A stretch of 64,000 nucleotides of DNA from Antedon bifida. Its lineage: Eukaryota; Echinodermata; Crinoidea; Comatulida; Antedonidae. The stretch is taken from contig OY727097.1 of NCBI GenBank assembly GCA_963402885.1, positions 15,872,001 to 15,936,000 on the forward strand, written 5' to 3'. The translations under genes were made by a program, and so were the position numbers. The notes below the pieces were generated by a model. That model was given only the letters and a program-made list of their open reading frames with translations. It was not told where the DNA came from and did no database searches. This document shows, piece by piece, positions 9,722 through 22,141 of this stretch; position 1 is the stretch's first letter; every line of letters starts with the position of its first letter.

Positions 9722-10079
9722 CTGAAATATTACAAACATTATGTTATAGTATTTTTCACTTCACAAAAACTATTATCTAATATTGCACTAAAATCAATGT
9801 GATCATGTAAAATACTAATTCAATTAAATAATTTAATTTATATATGCTACACTGTTAAATTAAACAAAGTTTATTAATATTAATGCATTACATACGTCAT
9901 TGCTTGCATGATATTCTTTTGGATGGTACAGTACGTTTAAACACTTAATAACTGTAGCATTTATACTTTATAAACTGTTACCAATTGTGTAAAATATGGT
10001 GGTTCTTTCTTTTTTTTTATTTAACCTTTAGTTTTTCAGACACCACCTATTGACAGTAGCAGAATCGAGTGTTTATTTC

Positions 10080-12470
10080 AAGCTCACATAAACCGGCAAT
10101 GAAATCCTCGTTATTAACAAAAAAAAATTATTTATGCTTATACACTACAGTATATTTAAATTGTCTACTTATTAATTTATTTATATATTGTTTTCTCTTT
10201 TTACTTGGTTAGATAAAACATGCTACTGAGAAACTGTAAACATTCTAGTTGAAATTATTTCTGTTAAGTATACCCACAGATTGCGCTATTTTCTGTATAC
10301 TTAAATAGGTACTCTTTTCGTACATGTGTTGGGAATAGAAAATATTTCACTTCAAACATTTTCCAAAATAGTGGTACACAACAATGAAAAAAAGTGTGTT
10401 CTTGTCACTAGAACCATTCTTGGGACTTCGAACTTCGAAAATGCCGGTCAGATGTAAAAACAAGTTACAAAGAAAAAAATAGCAATTGTCACTGCATACT
10501 CATCCATCAAACTAGCCGCCATCGGGCAAATACTCAATTCACAGTTATTCAGATTTTAAAAAAAAATGCACTTATCTATTTACGTCACCCTGCATAGTAG
10601 GTATTAACAATTATTAGAACTCTAGTAACTGTCCTTTTCCGATATCTATTTTCGACTCAATGTATTTCATTTCTTTTATGAATATGAACAGTTTGTCTTA
10701 AATGAAAGTTAAATTTAATTTGAATTGCGTGTTGTCATCTGTTGTCATCTTAAAATACGCACATACTCTATGACCTGACAAAAAAAACTATTCATAGTGC
10801 TGAATTATGTATATTTTGTGTCATACAGTATTATGTGCGAATAACCAATAAAGTTAATAGTGTATGTTTTCTTCGTAAAAAACCCAATGTATTGTATGTG
10901 ATATTTTTCTTAAATTTAATTTGAATTGCGTGTTTATTGTAATTAACAATTGTCTGTAATTTTAGTATTAATTTGTTTAAAATTAATCTTACGAGGGTTA
11001 GTTTTATAGGAACAATAGTACTTTTTGAATTTGTTTTGGCAATTAGTGCAATTAAAGCGTAATTAATTCAGCAATCGTCATATTCCATTTGAATACTACG
11101 TCCTGTAAAACGACTAGAATGTTCTCATGGTTGTATTGCGGCGCCTTTCCACGTATCATTTTATCGCATCCCATCCTATTACTATTGAAACCGAATTGAA
11201 ACATGTTAACAAGCTTTTTATGAGGTTCAAGGACACCTACCCCCTAGACAGTTACCCCCCGGATGTTCACCACCACCACTACTCCCCGGCTACTACCCCC
11301 TTAGGACAACTACCCCCTTAGGATAACAACCCCCCGGACAACTACCCCCCGGACAACTACGCCCTTAGGACAACTACCCCCTTAGGATAACTACCCCCCG
11401 GTCAACTACCTATTATACACTGTTGCAGAGTCAGGTTGTTCATAGGGGGTAATTGTCCGGGGGGTAGTTGTCCAGGGGGTAGTTGTCCTAAGGGGGTTGT
11501 TGTCCTAAGGGGGTAGTTGTCCGGGGGGTATTTGTCCGGGGGGTAGTTGTCCTAAAGGGGTAGTTGTCCTAAGGGGGTAGTTGTCCAGGTGGTGGTTGTC
11601 CGGGGGGTAGTTTTCCGGGGGGTAAATGTCCAGGGGTGAATATCCGGATACGTTTTATGATGGTCACAAAATGCCAAGATACATTAAAGGAACGCCTATC
11701 GTCAGATGTATGTAATGAGAAATATACAAACAATGATGTTGTTGTGATGTCGTGGGTGGGTGTGTGGTGTGGCGGCGTTCATTCGGGTAGGCATTTGTTG
11801 GTAACGTTTTATAATAAAATAAATTCTCCTAGATTAGATATGAACAAGTACAACACCGTATTTGATATTTTAAAGAAATGATGACAATAAACACTTGTAT
11901 GAAAATGCTTGGTAAATACATAGATATAGCAGTCAATTATTCAACAAATACAATTGTGTTTGTGTTATAATAAAACATTCTGTGTATAAATAGATGTTGC
12001 GGGGCGTTAATTAGAGGGTGGATGTTGCATATTACAAAGATGTTTTATGGGGGAGACGGCGTTTATTCAAATAAATTCGGTAGGCCTAATTAGTATAATC
12101 AATACATTATTTAGTTTAAATCAAACGTTTTAAACGGCTTGCAACATGGGCCAAAGCACCCCGGGTCTCAATGGCGATACAGTATATGCAGAGTAGCAAA
12201 ATTGGTGAATTAAACTAAAATTTGAACTCAATCATCACCGTGATGAGTTCGGTATATCCGCGTTAACGCACACAGTGTAACAAACATCTTAAAATACGCA
12301 CATACTCTATGACCTGAAAAAACTATTCATAGTGCTGAATTATGTATATTTTGTGTCATACATTATTGTGTGCGAATAACCAATAAAGTTAATAGTGTTT
12401 TCTTCGTCAAAAACCCAATGTATTGTATGTGATATTTTTCTTGATAGTAATTAGTATAATTTTCAATCTG
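10080..12470 (+). repeat. Low-copy segmental repeat, copy 3 (truncated)
   Basis: 10080-11220 and 11653-12050 match copy 1 (from about 1245) and copy 2, with a deletion near 10565 and the foldback insertion at 11224-11652. A ~150-bp block (10745-10905) recurs at 12288-12440 and is absent from the other copies. Otherwise I see nothing coding. Confidence 0.65.
11224..11652. mobile_element. Foldback element of ~16-bp tandem units, 8-bp TSD
   Basis: This 429-bp insertion consists of two long inverted arms. Each arm is built of 15-17-bp units of the type GGGGGTAGTTGTCC, with spacers GG, AG or TAA. A unique centre lies around 11411-11448. TTTTATGA flanks it at 11216-11223 and 11653-11660. The homologous positions near 2415-2425 and 27107-27118 carry that sequence once with no insert, which confirms the insertion. 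An 8-bp duplication fits a hAT- or P-like integration. No coding sequence is present, so it is non-autonomous. Confidence 0.85.
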
Positions 12471-13317
12471 TTTGTGGATATGATGCATTCTGAAAGTCCT
12501 TTAAAAGTTTTGTTAAAAGAAACATCAAGTACGATTTAATTTTAAACAATGTTAATAATGTTTTGGTATCGGAAAATATCATAGTTTCGATCCATTAAAT
12601 ACACTAATTTTGATAGCTAAAAGATGTATATTCAACTGTAACATTTCAGAAGACCCACAAATTTAAAGTCATTGTTAAAAGAAATATTGAAAAAAATATA
12701 TTGCTTTTGAAAATTATAATTTGCATGCATATAACCTAAAATAGAAAAATATATGAGTATAGTCTGCCTTTTTACTACTCATGATATGTATACATTTTTG
12801 CTTCATTGGTTTTGTATCTTGTTGTTGAAAACGAAAGTGCGAAGGTTTTGGACAGTTTTGTCATCACCAAGTGCGCGCGACAGGTAATACAAAGTGTTAT
12901 GTGACGATTATTACAAAGTGCGACAAGGAGTTTACAGATATGTTATTATATATGCGATGTTTTTTTTCTCAAGACAGTTTATCCGGACTCGACTCTATTT
13001 TTGTCCTTTCTTGAGTTTCGAGATCATAAATTTGATGAGATCTTTCTTGGAGGTATCCAAGTCCAAGTAAATGACTGCGACTTTTAAACTATCTTTGGTT
13101 GATCTGACTTCTCAATGTCAAGATTAACCTTGATGGGGCAGCGTTGTTTGAAATCATGTGCAGTTCTCGACAATACAGTTATCCTCACTACAAAGTAGAC
13201 CTGAGTTGGTTCATTTAGGTATGTTATTACCGATACTTTAAATTGTAAAATTAGCACTTTGTTTTAATCACACTGAATTATATAGCACATATTAGTATTA
13301 ATGTTTGTAACACTTAC

Positions 13318-13416
13318 ATTCCTCTGAAGATCCAATTTAGCTCCAGTCTTGATCAAAATAGTGCAAACATCTGTGTGGCCGTTTTGTGCAGCCACAAATA
13401 AAGATGACGCTCCAGT
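13318..13416 (-). CDS. Ankyrin-repeat exon (33 codons, phase 0)
   Basis: Minus strand: TTTCAG acceptor, 99 bases, GTAAG donor. The product contains LFVAAQNGHTDVC and LIKTGAKLDLQRN, one complete ankyrin repeat. About 22 of 33 residues match the exon at 9623-9721, and the flanking introns are also alike, so the two arose by duplication of an exon with its intron edges. It lacks the TPLH-type turn (SSLF instead), so the repeat is somewhat diverged but unbroken. Confidence 0.8.
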
Positions 13417-14141
13417 CTGAAATATTACAAACATTATGTTATAGTATGTTTCACTCTAAACAAAGTATTGTACTGAAATCAATACGATGTGATCAATTAA
13501 TAATAACGTTATGGATTTAAGTATGCTACATTGTTAAATTAAATAAAGATTAATGTATTGTATACGTATACATTTGTCTTGCTTGTATAACTTTTATAGT
13601 ACTTTATAAATGTAAAACAAGTGTTTCTTTGCCTGAAATGTAAACACTTCATCCGGTAGTGTAAATTATGATAAAGTGTTGACGGGAGGACGTTCTGCCG
13701 ATAGAGGGCCAAAATCACGTTTTTTAAAAATGTATTTATTTATTCAATATATCGTAATCGCAGCACAAGGCTGAATTAAAACAATATTAACATGATAATG
13801 TACACATCAAAAGGACAAAAAATCTAAAAAATTAAAAATATAAAAATATAAAGGTACAAAATTCAAGAATCGATAAAAATATACAAAATTGAAAATAGAC
13901 AAAAAGTAGCACACAAGCACGCGAGCAGAAATTGCACATGACGACAAATAAAACAAGAATCATTTGTCATTAAGGAGTTTGGCGAGAAAGAAGAGAAAAT
14001 AGCACTTTTGGCATATCTTTCGGTTCCTTCGGTTCGGTACCTTTATGCCAAATATGTATCTATATCGTTTTGAAAATGACAGAATTATTTTACTACTATA
14101 CATTGGTTTGTAAATGAATACGTTTATAAATACCTATTAAG

Positions 14142-15151
14142 TCATGTTAATGAAAATGAGAAGAAATTACAATAAAGCTGGGTGATTCCCACGAAAGATA
14201 AAAAAAAATATCTTTCGGTTCGAACACGGGGGATTAGAAATTCGTTGGATTTTCTAAGGAGCATACTGTGAGAACGAGAATTAATAGGAAACCACTCTTT
14301 GATGGAATTGGAACAGACGCATCGATGTGCAAATTCTTTAAATAATTTAATTCTTCTCGTATCAAGCGTCTGAAGATTAGTACTTTTAAGTGTGTTAAGA
14401 TATGTGTCGTACTTAGGTTCCAATATACTCCGAAGCGCTCTTTTTTTATTTCACTCAATCATGAGAGACTGTTTTATAGTAATACAACTATGCCACGCTG
14501 TTAAGGCATACACGACAATAGGACAAACGTACCCCACATAAACGGACACCAAATCGCAAGCAGAAGCTCCAAATTAAACGCCTGAGACGATTAAGCATAT
14601 ATAATCTACGGCTACTATTAGAAATCATATTGCTAACAAGAGTATCCCATCTTAAATTTGCTTGTATAGGAATACCGAGAATTTTTATTTCATGCACAAA
14701 ATCCAGCGATTTACCACCTATAACTAAGTTTGGAGGATCGAGAGGGTGTTTTTTAAAACAAACTTGCAAGGCTTTACATATTGATGGATTAAGTTTGAGA
14801 AAGTTGTGACTAGCCCAGTTATCTAGATCACAAACGTCAGAATCAACAAAAGTGGGATCGCTAGCACGACGGACCTCAACAAGGCTAATATCGTCAACAT
14901 ACTTAAACTTAGATGATTGGGCGTTTACGGCAGCATCGTTAATTTTAACGTTAAATATAATTGGTCCAAACTTAGTACCATGAGGGACGCCATTACCCAT
15001 TCAGAGAGTTCGAATGGTAACGAGCTCTTTGGCGTCTGTTGGTAAGAAAGTCAACTACCCAGGGCAATATTTCATTTCGAACACCAAGATCAAGAAGCTT
15101 TTGGATTTTTTGATTGACGGAATCAAAAGCCTTGGTGAAGTCAGTCGCAAC
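14142..15151 (-). pseudogene. LINE reverse transcriptase, palm and thumb (decayed)
   Basis: The minus strand reads LVATDFTKAFDSVNQKIQ, then GVPHGTKFGPIIFN, then the catalytic KYVDD at 14890-14901, and KILGIPIQANLRWD. After a frameshift it continues with EPKYDTYLNTLKSTNLQTLDTRR. These are RT motifs A, B, C, D and the post-RT region. At least one stop and one frameshift interrupt the text, so it cannot encode an active enzyme. Confidence 0.8.
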
Positions 15152-15402
15152 TAAAGGCTGGTTTCCTGTCGACGTAAGAACATCACTACGTCGATTTGTC
15201 GTAAGAAATGCGGATTTTACAGGAAACCGATTACGATCGAAAATTTATAAAATCGACGCAACGTAAGAAAAATGGTAACGACAAACGATTTTACAGGAAA
15301 CCGATGACCTAACAATTGTTGCGTTACGACCTTTTCTTCTGATTTTACAGGAAACCGGGATTTTTTATCTTACGCTTGAATGAACGCCCTTGCGTCACGT
15401 TT

Positions 15403-15455
15403 CTTACGTCTCTTACGAAAGTTGACTTGAAGTCAACTTTCGCAAGAGACGTAAG
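15403..15455. repeat. 26-bp palindrome with 1-nt loop in the Harbinger-like element
   Basis: 15403-15428 and 15430-15455 are inverted copies with one mismatch, separated by a single G. Each arm carries the subterminal CTTACG/CGTAAG word. Confidence 0.75.
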
Positions 15456-16183
15456 CGCAATCGTAACAAGCAACCAATGAGCGACAAGAGTTATGACGTA
15501 ATGTGTATGTCCTTATAGTGAAATAAAGCCGGACAATAACATTTGTATGTATTTACTACTATAATTTTAGCCCACTTTACGATGTTGTACATACTTTACA
15601 AATGCACAGTAGTTTCAATATAATAATGTTCTAATCAGGGAGTTTACAACTCATATCAAAATATAATACTCTTATTTATGGACGTGCAATAAACAATCAG
15701 CATTTCAAAGAAATCGACGTTCTTCTGTTGGGTATTTGTCGGTAGAAACGTCGCGAAAATGAACATTTGCAACAAGATAAGATATAGAAAGCCCCTCTGT
15801 AAGCAATATTATAATATTATGTAACTTTTAAAAAAATTGTTTGCTTGTATAATTTATATTGTTTTGTTAAATTTATTCTTATTATAGGCCTGTAAAAAAT
15901 GGGTATCTTACTGCGGTAGTACTATCTCATGCTCGATTAGATATGCTTATAGACCCATAGGCCAATGCCTAGCCTAGGGCCTAGGTAGGTCTAATAATAA
16001 TAGGAATCTCGAAATGATTTGCCTTTTTTTAATTTTGAAAACTATTTAAGGCTAGGCCTAGAGGGCCAGGATAATTAATTCATATTTTGATTCATACTAC
16101 ATAGGCCTACTATGCTAGGGGCTAGTTTAATTATTTGGTCAAATCAATTCCTATTAGTACAGTATTAATTAAGTATTTTTTTA

Positions 16184-17110
16184 TTTCATTTCATTTCATT
16201 ATTTATTTGGTCTATTTAAGTATATACAAAACAAAAAAAACTGAAATTGGGGAGACCAGGGTCAACCTAAGTGAACTTAATCACTGTAGCTGAGCCGGTT
16301 GACCCAACCCCAAAGTCAGTTTACACATAAAAGACATAAAGACAAAATACAGTTACAGCGAATCAAAATGAATATGAACTTTTCTAATGAAGGCTGATGG
16401 GCCTTCTAGGACTGCAGCATCTGTCAACGGTCTGGGAAGCTGGTACCGTACCAGACACAGGGTAACCTGATTGCTATAGAATGAAAAAAAGCCTGTGTCC
16501 TTGATGCTTGATGTCTGAAGCACAAGCGATCATTGTGACGAGTATTTATTAAAATACAGTCATGAACTGTGCTGCAGTCCAGAAGCCCCACCAGAACCTT
16601 AAAACAAAATATAATAAGAAATGTATCTCTTCTGACAGACAAGGATGAAACTGAAAGCAAATTTAACCTCTCCTCATAACACATCTGTCCACGATGCTGT
16701 TTGAGAGCAAGACGAGTTGCTCTCCTATGGACCCCCTCAAGCTGATCTGACAAAGACTTCGTCCATAGAAACCAAGCAGGTTGCGCATACTCTAGACCAG
16801 GCAAAACAAGACTTGTACAAAGACAAAAATGCACTGGTCGAAGCATGTCCAGCCACACTCCAAACAAAGCCCAACATACGTTGGACATGGTCATCCTAGG
16901 TCAATTTTGAGATAAAAGTAACACCAAGGTATTTAGAAGATGTCAGCGGACTAATATGAGAGCCAAACAAAAGGTATTTAGACAACTGTCTGTTGCGCGA
17001 ACGTGTGACATGCAGGACATTCGTCTTCATAACATTGAAAGGCATGCGATTTGCTTGGCTCCACAGACCAAGTCAGTCCAGATCAGCTTGAAGGTTTAGA
17101 GAATCCTGAG
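16184..17110 (-). pseudogene. LINE RT C-terminal fragment inside the Harbinger-like element
   Basis: The minus strand from ~17100 reads GLWSQANRMPFNVMKTNVLH, SRNRQLSKYLLFG and SSKYLGVTF. After a frameshift come LEYAQPAWFLWTKSL, LEGVHRRATRLALK and YEERLNLLSVSSLSVRRD, the usual post-RT region of a LINE. A 3' tail of ATTTC repeats (as AAATG on minus) lies at 16184-16204. It is 5'-truncated with at least one stop or frameshift. Confidence 0.7.
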
Positions 17111-18643
17111 GAGAGTTAATTGCATTATAAATAATTTTATTTATAATGTGGTTTCTTTTTAACATCAAAATAATCTTAGCCTATGTATATACTGTTTAAA
17201 AGATATGTATTTTTTTAGCAATGTACCTTATAAATAAGAGAAATATATAAATGTGCATATATATATATTATTATATTTATAACTGTCAGAGAACTATAAT
17301 AAAAGTGAGACGAACCCACACACATTCAAAGTGATGTTTTATTGGAGAGGCGTTTATTCAAATAAATACCATCCTAATAATTATTAATACATTATTTAAT
17401 TTAAACATCTTTTGAAACTAACTGCCGTGACAGAGTGGGCCCAAGAAAGAAGACATTACGGCTTGCAACATGGGCAGACATCTCGGTCCTAACGGGACAC
17501 AGGAAGATAGCCTACAGTTATTCCTTCCAGCTTACTCAATAAAACTCAGCTATCGGGATTTCACACTCGATTTTAAACAAAATGTCTTATCATCAAATCT
17601 CCTTATGTAATTTTATAATACTATTCCCCACAATATATTCAGATTCTTTATGGCGTATATTTAATTTGATCTTTATTAATTTGCAGTATAATTTCTATTT
17701 TTAACTACTGTTCCTTCACACACGCGCGGTATGTTTTAAAATAAACAAAAAACTGAAATGGCTATGACTAATGACCAACTTAAGCGCCAGTCCTGCTATC
17801 TGATTTTTTTTTCCGTCTTCCAAAGGAACACTGTATTGATTGATGGAAAGTGCCTGTTTCCAGTCACCTTTAGGGTCAAATCTATTATTTTAACTGCCCC
17901 CTTGTGTATAAAAGAGAGAAAATAGTTGAAACCAGGTTGTTGCAAGGTGAACTTATCGTAAACCCGGAAATTACTTTGACCGCGAAGAATTGAAATTGAG
18001 TTGAAAATCTACTGTTGAAATCATAAATTTTGTTTTGTGTAAACTTTTTATAATATCTTCCTAAGATAGAAATATGGAACGATAGCGTCGAACTGAACAC
18101 TAATGTTATCAAATCTACGTTTCGCGGTACATTTGAGATAGATAAGGTAGGTATCCAAGGCGGAGATTTGTACCGAAGTTTTTGCATTGTGCTCGTCTGT
18201 GTCAGAATTAACCATAATTTATATATAGATACTAGGGCCTAGCCTATCTACTGAAAATAATATGTTGGTGTGCTGCACTGACACTGATGCTGATAACAAC
18301 ATTCAACATTTCGCGCGAAAAATGATAAAACCCGCTCTAAAAAGAAACACCAATCAGAGATGTTGTTTCAAATACGTCATAAATCTGACCGACGTAAGAA
18401 AAAATTGTCAACTTTCGTAACAACACTAAAATCGACGTAAGCATACGACGTGTGTTTCACAGCCAAAATGTTAACTTTCAGGAACAGCATAACTACAGAT
18501 GTTTCTCTGCGGCCCGACACGATCTTGACTGAGATCAACGACGTCAATTTTTTCTCAACTTTCGTAAGAGACGTAAGAAACGTATGAAACGCAAGAATCG
18601 TTGCAAAATTCAACTGCTTACGTCGACAGGAAACCAGCCTTAA

Positions 18644-19290
18644 CGTACCGACTGTGTTTGGTTTGTCAGAGCCTTTATAAAGAGTATCCAATATCTCAAC
18701 CAGACAATGAGTTGTTGAAGATCCCTTAATTCCAACAAATTGATGATGATGGGGAGATATTGTTACCGAACCATTTACAAACAAACTCCTCACATACTTT
18801 TGCTAGAATCGACGTGAGGGATATAGGGCGAAGATTTGAAACATTAGCAGGTTTAAATTTAGGGATAGGGGTAATAGTGGCGTCTTTCCACATTTAAAGA
18901 ATGGAACCTTGGGCAAGGGATGCATTAAGAATATTAGTAACAGGGATACTAAATTCGCATGGAAATTCTTTAATCAATTTTCCAGGAAGTCCATCGGGTC
19001 CTGGGGCTTTTCTGGCGTTAATTAATAAGGCTGTGAACATTTCCCAGATTTGAATCTGGGGGGTAGGGGGGGGGGGTGGGATGTAAGGTTGGAAGGTAGG
19101 CTAGTATCTTATGGCGTTCAATCGGGCGGCTATTATGTGAGATTGAGGCAAAACTCTGATTGATTGGACTCCGGGGACTGAAATGTTGGGAAGGGATTGT
19201 AATTTATTGCTCATAATTTGGATTCCTTTATGCCAATTGGATGGATCATTCTTTTTTAAATTTTAAAGGCGGTCTTGTTAAAAGGATTTT
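18644..19290 (-). pseudogene. LINE reverse transcriptase, fingers region (decayed)
   Basis: Read leftward from ~19050: LINARKAPGPDGLPGKLI, then FKPANVSNL-like text, HHHQFVGIKGSSTTHCLVE and DTLYKGSDKPNTVGT. This matches the RT region just upstream of the FTKAFDS motif that lies on the far side of the Harbinger-like insertion. Several frame breaks are present. Confidence 0.7.
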
Positions 19291-19294
19291 TTGA

Positions 19295-20245
19295 TTATTT
19301 GATTGAGAAAATGATTGTGTTTCTAAGGAAGGGCCACAGGTACGTTTTTTTTTGGCAAAAGACTACTTGGCGTTTTTTAATGAGAATCTTAATTTCTGGG
19401 GTCATCCAAGGTTTGTCATTAGTATGCATTTTAGAAGTTTTTAGTGGAAAGTGAGTGTTAATAGAGCTATTGACTGTACGATAAAATAAATCAGCCTTAG
19501 CTTGGGGTGACTTAGCTTCTAGGACTTCAATCCAAGATTGGACAGTTATCCACCTCCCAAATTCAAACATACATGCTTAGGCATAGGTCTAAAATACTTT
19601 TCCTAATACTACCATTTAATTTAAGGCCGCTCGGGGCCCAAAAAACAGTATTATGGTCACTATTACAAATTGGTGCACCAACAACTGGTTTACAATAAAC
19701 GTTATTAATGTTAGTAACAATAATGTCCAAAATAGCAAGTTCACGTGTAGGTGTCACGAACACTTGTTTCATAGAGTGAGCACGAAATGGGGTTGAAATC
19801 AACTCTGTTAAAATCGCCCAGTATGACGAAACCAATTTCCGGGTATATTGTCTTTAACTGATCAACTGTAAAAAATTATGTGGTCAACTAGCACTTGCTG
19901 ATGTTTAGATTTTGGAGGTATATAAACAGCACAGACAGCTATCGCAGACACCTTGCGTGGGAGTCGGTAAGGACGAACATACAGCCACAAACATTCATTG
20001 TATACAGGGATATTGTCCGTTACGTAGACGGCAACTCCGCCACCAGTTTTTTCCTCTCTTAATTTAGTGAAAACATTGAAGCCATCAATTGATAAGAAAT
20101 CTGTCGAGATTGAATTCGACTGCCATGTTTCTGTTACAACAGCTATATCAACAGGGCATATACAGTTATTCTTAATAACGGCTTCTAATTCGTCAATTTT
20201 GTTGTGTACGGAGCGAGTGTTTGTAAGTAAAACAAGGCCATAATA
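19295..20245 (-). pseudogene. LINE endonuclease domain (decayed)
   Basis: The minus strand reads GLVLLTNTRSVHNKIDELE, VDIAVVTETW, REEKTGGGVAVYV and AVYIPP. After a break come LAILDIIVTN and CNSDHNTVFW, then the linker KPWMTPEIK before the RT. The TETW and SDHN residues are endonuclease catalytic positions. Breaks near 19840-19860 and 19565 make it non-functional. Confidence 0.75.
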
Positions 20246-20254
20246 CATGGCTGC

Positions 20255-21007
20255 AGTCGCGTGCTCAAGTGAGTGTTTACCGACCAACCAACCGACCGAC
20301 CGACCAACCGACCGAAATTGCTGAACATGTTTAAAAATGTTTAAAAACTTCTTTTATTTTCTTTGTAAATAAAGCAAATAAATAAACAACAAAATTAACA
20401 TTTATAATTACAAAATTGATTTAACAAAGAAAAGGGGAAAATTCTTGAAGCAGATGCTTATATTTTTTTAATTTACACGTGCGTAGCCTGTCACTTTTGA
20501 CGTGCTCGTATAACGTAATTTCGAGTTGTAAAGTGAATCAAATATGATGACATTAAAGAAAGGTTGTAAAACAGAAATCGGGCAAAAAGATTGTATATTA
20601 ACGTGCAGTGCGCGTGCAAAAATCTGCGCACTCATTGCAATTTTTCAAACGCCTAAAATTGCCTGAAACGTATTCTAATTTCATCGAAAATAAATTTGAC
20701 AATTTTGAAAATTTTAAGCCCGCGTACGCATGCGTTTTATGCGCTACGCACGTAATTGTATTGCCATATGATGAAAAATAACCTGAAATTTTTGAGTACC
20801 AAATTTTATTTAATTGTGATTCATGCTTGTGAAGATATGATTACAAACGTGATTTCGTTGCGCACCGTGAAAAACATAACCACATCGAAAAATGGACTTA
20901 GCTAGATGAAACTGATATCAAGACAAGGCCATATACAAGTTTGTGTTTACCGACCGACCGACCAACCGACCGACATAATGAGCTTTAGAGTCGCGTTGCA
21001 CGCGACT
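20255..21007 (+). mobile_element. Hairpin-ended element X, forward copy
   Basis: It starts with AGTCGCGTGC (20255-20264) and ends in a hairpin of the same motif and its inverse (AGTCGCGT-TGC-ACGCGACT, 20989-21007). Just inside each end are arrays of ACCG/AACCG units. The middle (20480-20900) has alternating purine/pyrimidine CG-containing words such as GCGCGTGC and matches 31265-31790, 34240-34760 and, inverted, 27520-28110. It interrupts the minus-strand LINE between its basic leader and the endonuclease. No coding sequence. Architecture resembles Helentron-type ends; assignment tentative. Confidence 0.65.
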
Positions 21008-21009
21008 AA

Positions 21010-21300
21010 AAACAGGTAGACCACCAACGGTTTTGGGAGCGAAATGAAAAGTGTTCTTACCCAAATCCGCCAGATCGTGTTTACATATATTAAATTGGCA
21101 TTAGGCCTACGTATCATAGAGTTGGCATCACGAAAATTAGCGATATGTCCATAGCACGAATAAAACAACACGTATTCTACGCTTAGTACCACCACGTTGG
21201 CCTCGTTTTCTTCTTTTAACCCGCTTGCAGGTGGTACGCAAATAGTTCGTCGAGTTCACGTTGTTCCACATGTTCACTACGCTGCTCCCGTGGTATGCAT
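21010..21300 (-). pseudogene. LINE 5' coding remnant (basic leader)
   Basis: Minus-strand text includes STNYLRTTCKRVKRRKRGQR followed by GGTKRR, an arginine/lysine-rich stretch of the kind found just before the endonuclease in CR1-like LINEs, then frame-broken residues up to the X insertion. It probably belongs to the LINE at 13735-20245. Confidence 0.45.
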
Positions 21301-22141
21301 AACATTTAAACAAGATACAAGATACAAGATAACGTTATTGTCAAATAGTTCATCAACAAAAAATTTGAAATTGGTTTTTCTCATGGCAACTTAATATAAA
21401 AATAGAATAAAATCAGTAAAATGTTAAAACACAAAGTAAAATACACAGAACTGTAAAATATGTACAGATAAGGATAAATGCTATCTGGTGTTCCCAGGTG
21501 TTTGAAAATACAATTATTTGTGTTTGTCGTCATTATATTTAAATATACATTGTGGGACAAATGACAGTCGGTACCGTGCTGTCCGTAACCTTCTTCTAAC
21601 CCTCTTAGTCTACACCCAGTACGATTAAACACGAAGGATGTACGGAGTGGATGAGTATCATCGTTCATAATTGCAATTCTTTTCTGTTCCATTCGATTAA
21701 CATACATTTCCATAACACTAGGCAGATTATTATCTCCATTTATGCATTTCTTAGCTCTTTTAACTATGCGTTGATTTGTATTGTATTCATACGTGTTACC
21801 ATAGTAGCAAGTTAAGTTAAACAGTAAAACACTTTGTATAACGGCTTTGTAGAAGAGTACAAGTATTTCTTCATTTACCCTAAAGTTGTTGAGTTTTCTA
21901 ACGAAATACAAACGTTGATTAGCAACAGTTGTTGCAGCCTGGTCTGTCCAGGTAAGTTTCTCATCAATCATGGTTCCTAAATATTTATATTTGTCAATAT
22001 TTCAACAAATGCTCCTTCGATTATAAGTGTTTCAATTTGAGGTTTTTTAATTCTGAAATCAATAATTAATTCTTTAGTTTTCTTAATATTAAGCTCTAAG
22101 TAATTATCGCCACACAGGTTTGTCTGACATGAAACCCGTTA

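Larger units (their letters stand above)
15155..18640. mobile_element. Harbinger-like DNA transposon, 3-bp TAA duplication
   Basis: AGGCTGGTTTCCTGTCG starts the element and its exact inverse ends it. The inverted repeat is perfect for 24 bases. The trinucleotide TAA flanks both sides (15152-15154, 18641-18643), and the interrupted LINE reads continuously when one TAA and the element are removed. Both end regions are rich in ACGTAAG and CTTACG words, likely subterminal binding repeats. A 3-bp TWA duplication is the signature of PIF/Harbinger. No transposase or MADF/Myb-like ORF is visible. The interior contains another LINE fragment and part of the 12-kb repeat, so it is non-autonomous or internally replaced. 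Confidence 0.8.
13735..21300 (-). mobile_element. Older minus-strand LINE, interrupted by two insertions
   Basis: Fragments in LINE order run from right to left: an arginine-rich leader (KRRKRGQRGG) near 21170-21250, endonuclease at 19600-20245, RT fingers at 18644-19290, RT palm with YVDD and thumb at 14142-15151, and an AT-rich 3' end near 13735. The reading is broken by stops and frameshifts. A hairpin-ended element (20255-21007) and a 3.5-kb Harbinger-like element (15155-18640) split it. Removing them rejoins the LINE text, for example across NTVGTL/VATDFTKAFDS. It belongs to the CR1/Jockey-like APE group; the exact clade is not assigned. Confidence 0.8.

Noticed and set aside
16717-16899. 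Plus-strand frame and other frames opposite LINE text
   Set aside because: The minus strand carries recognisable LINE protein. The plus-strand frame is a shadow.
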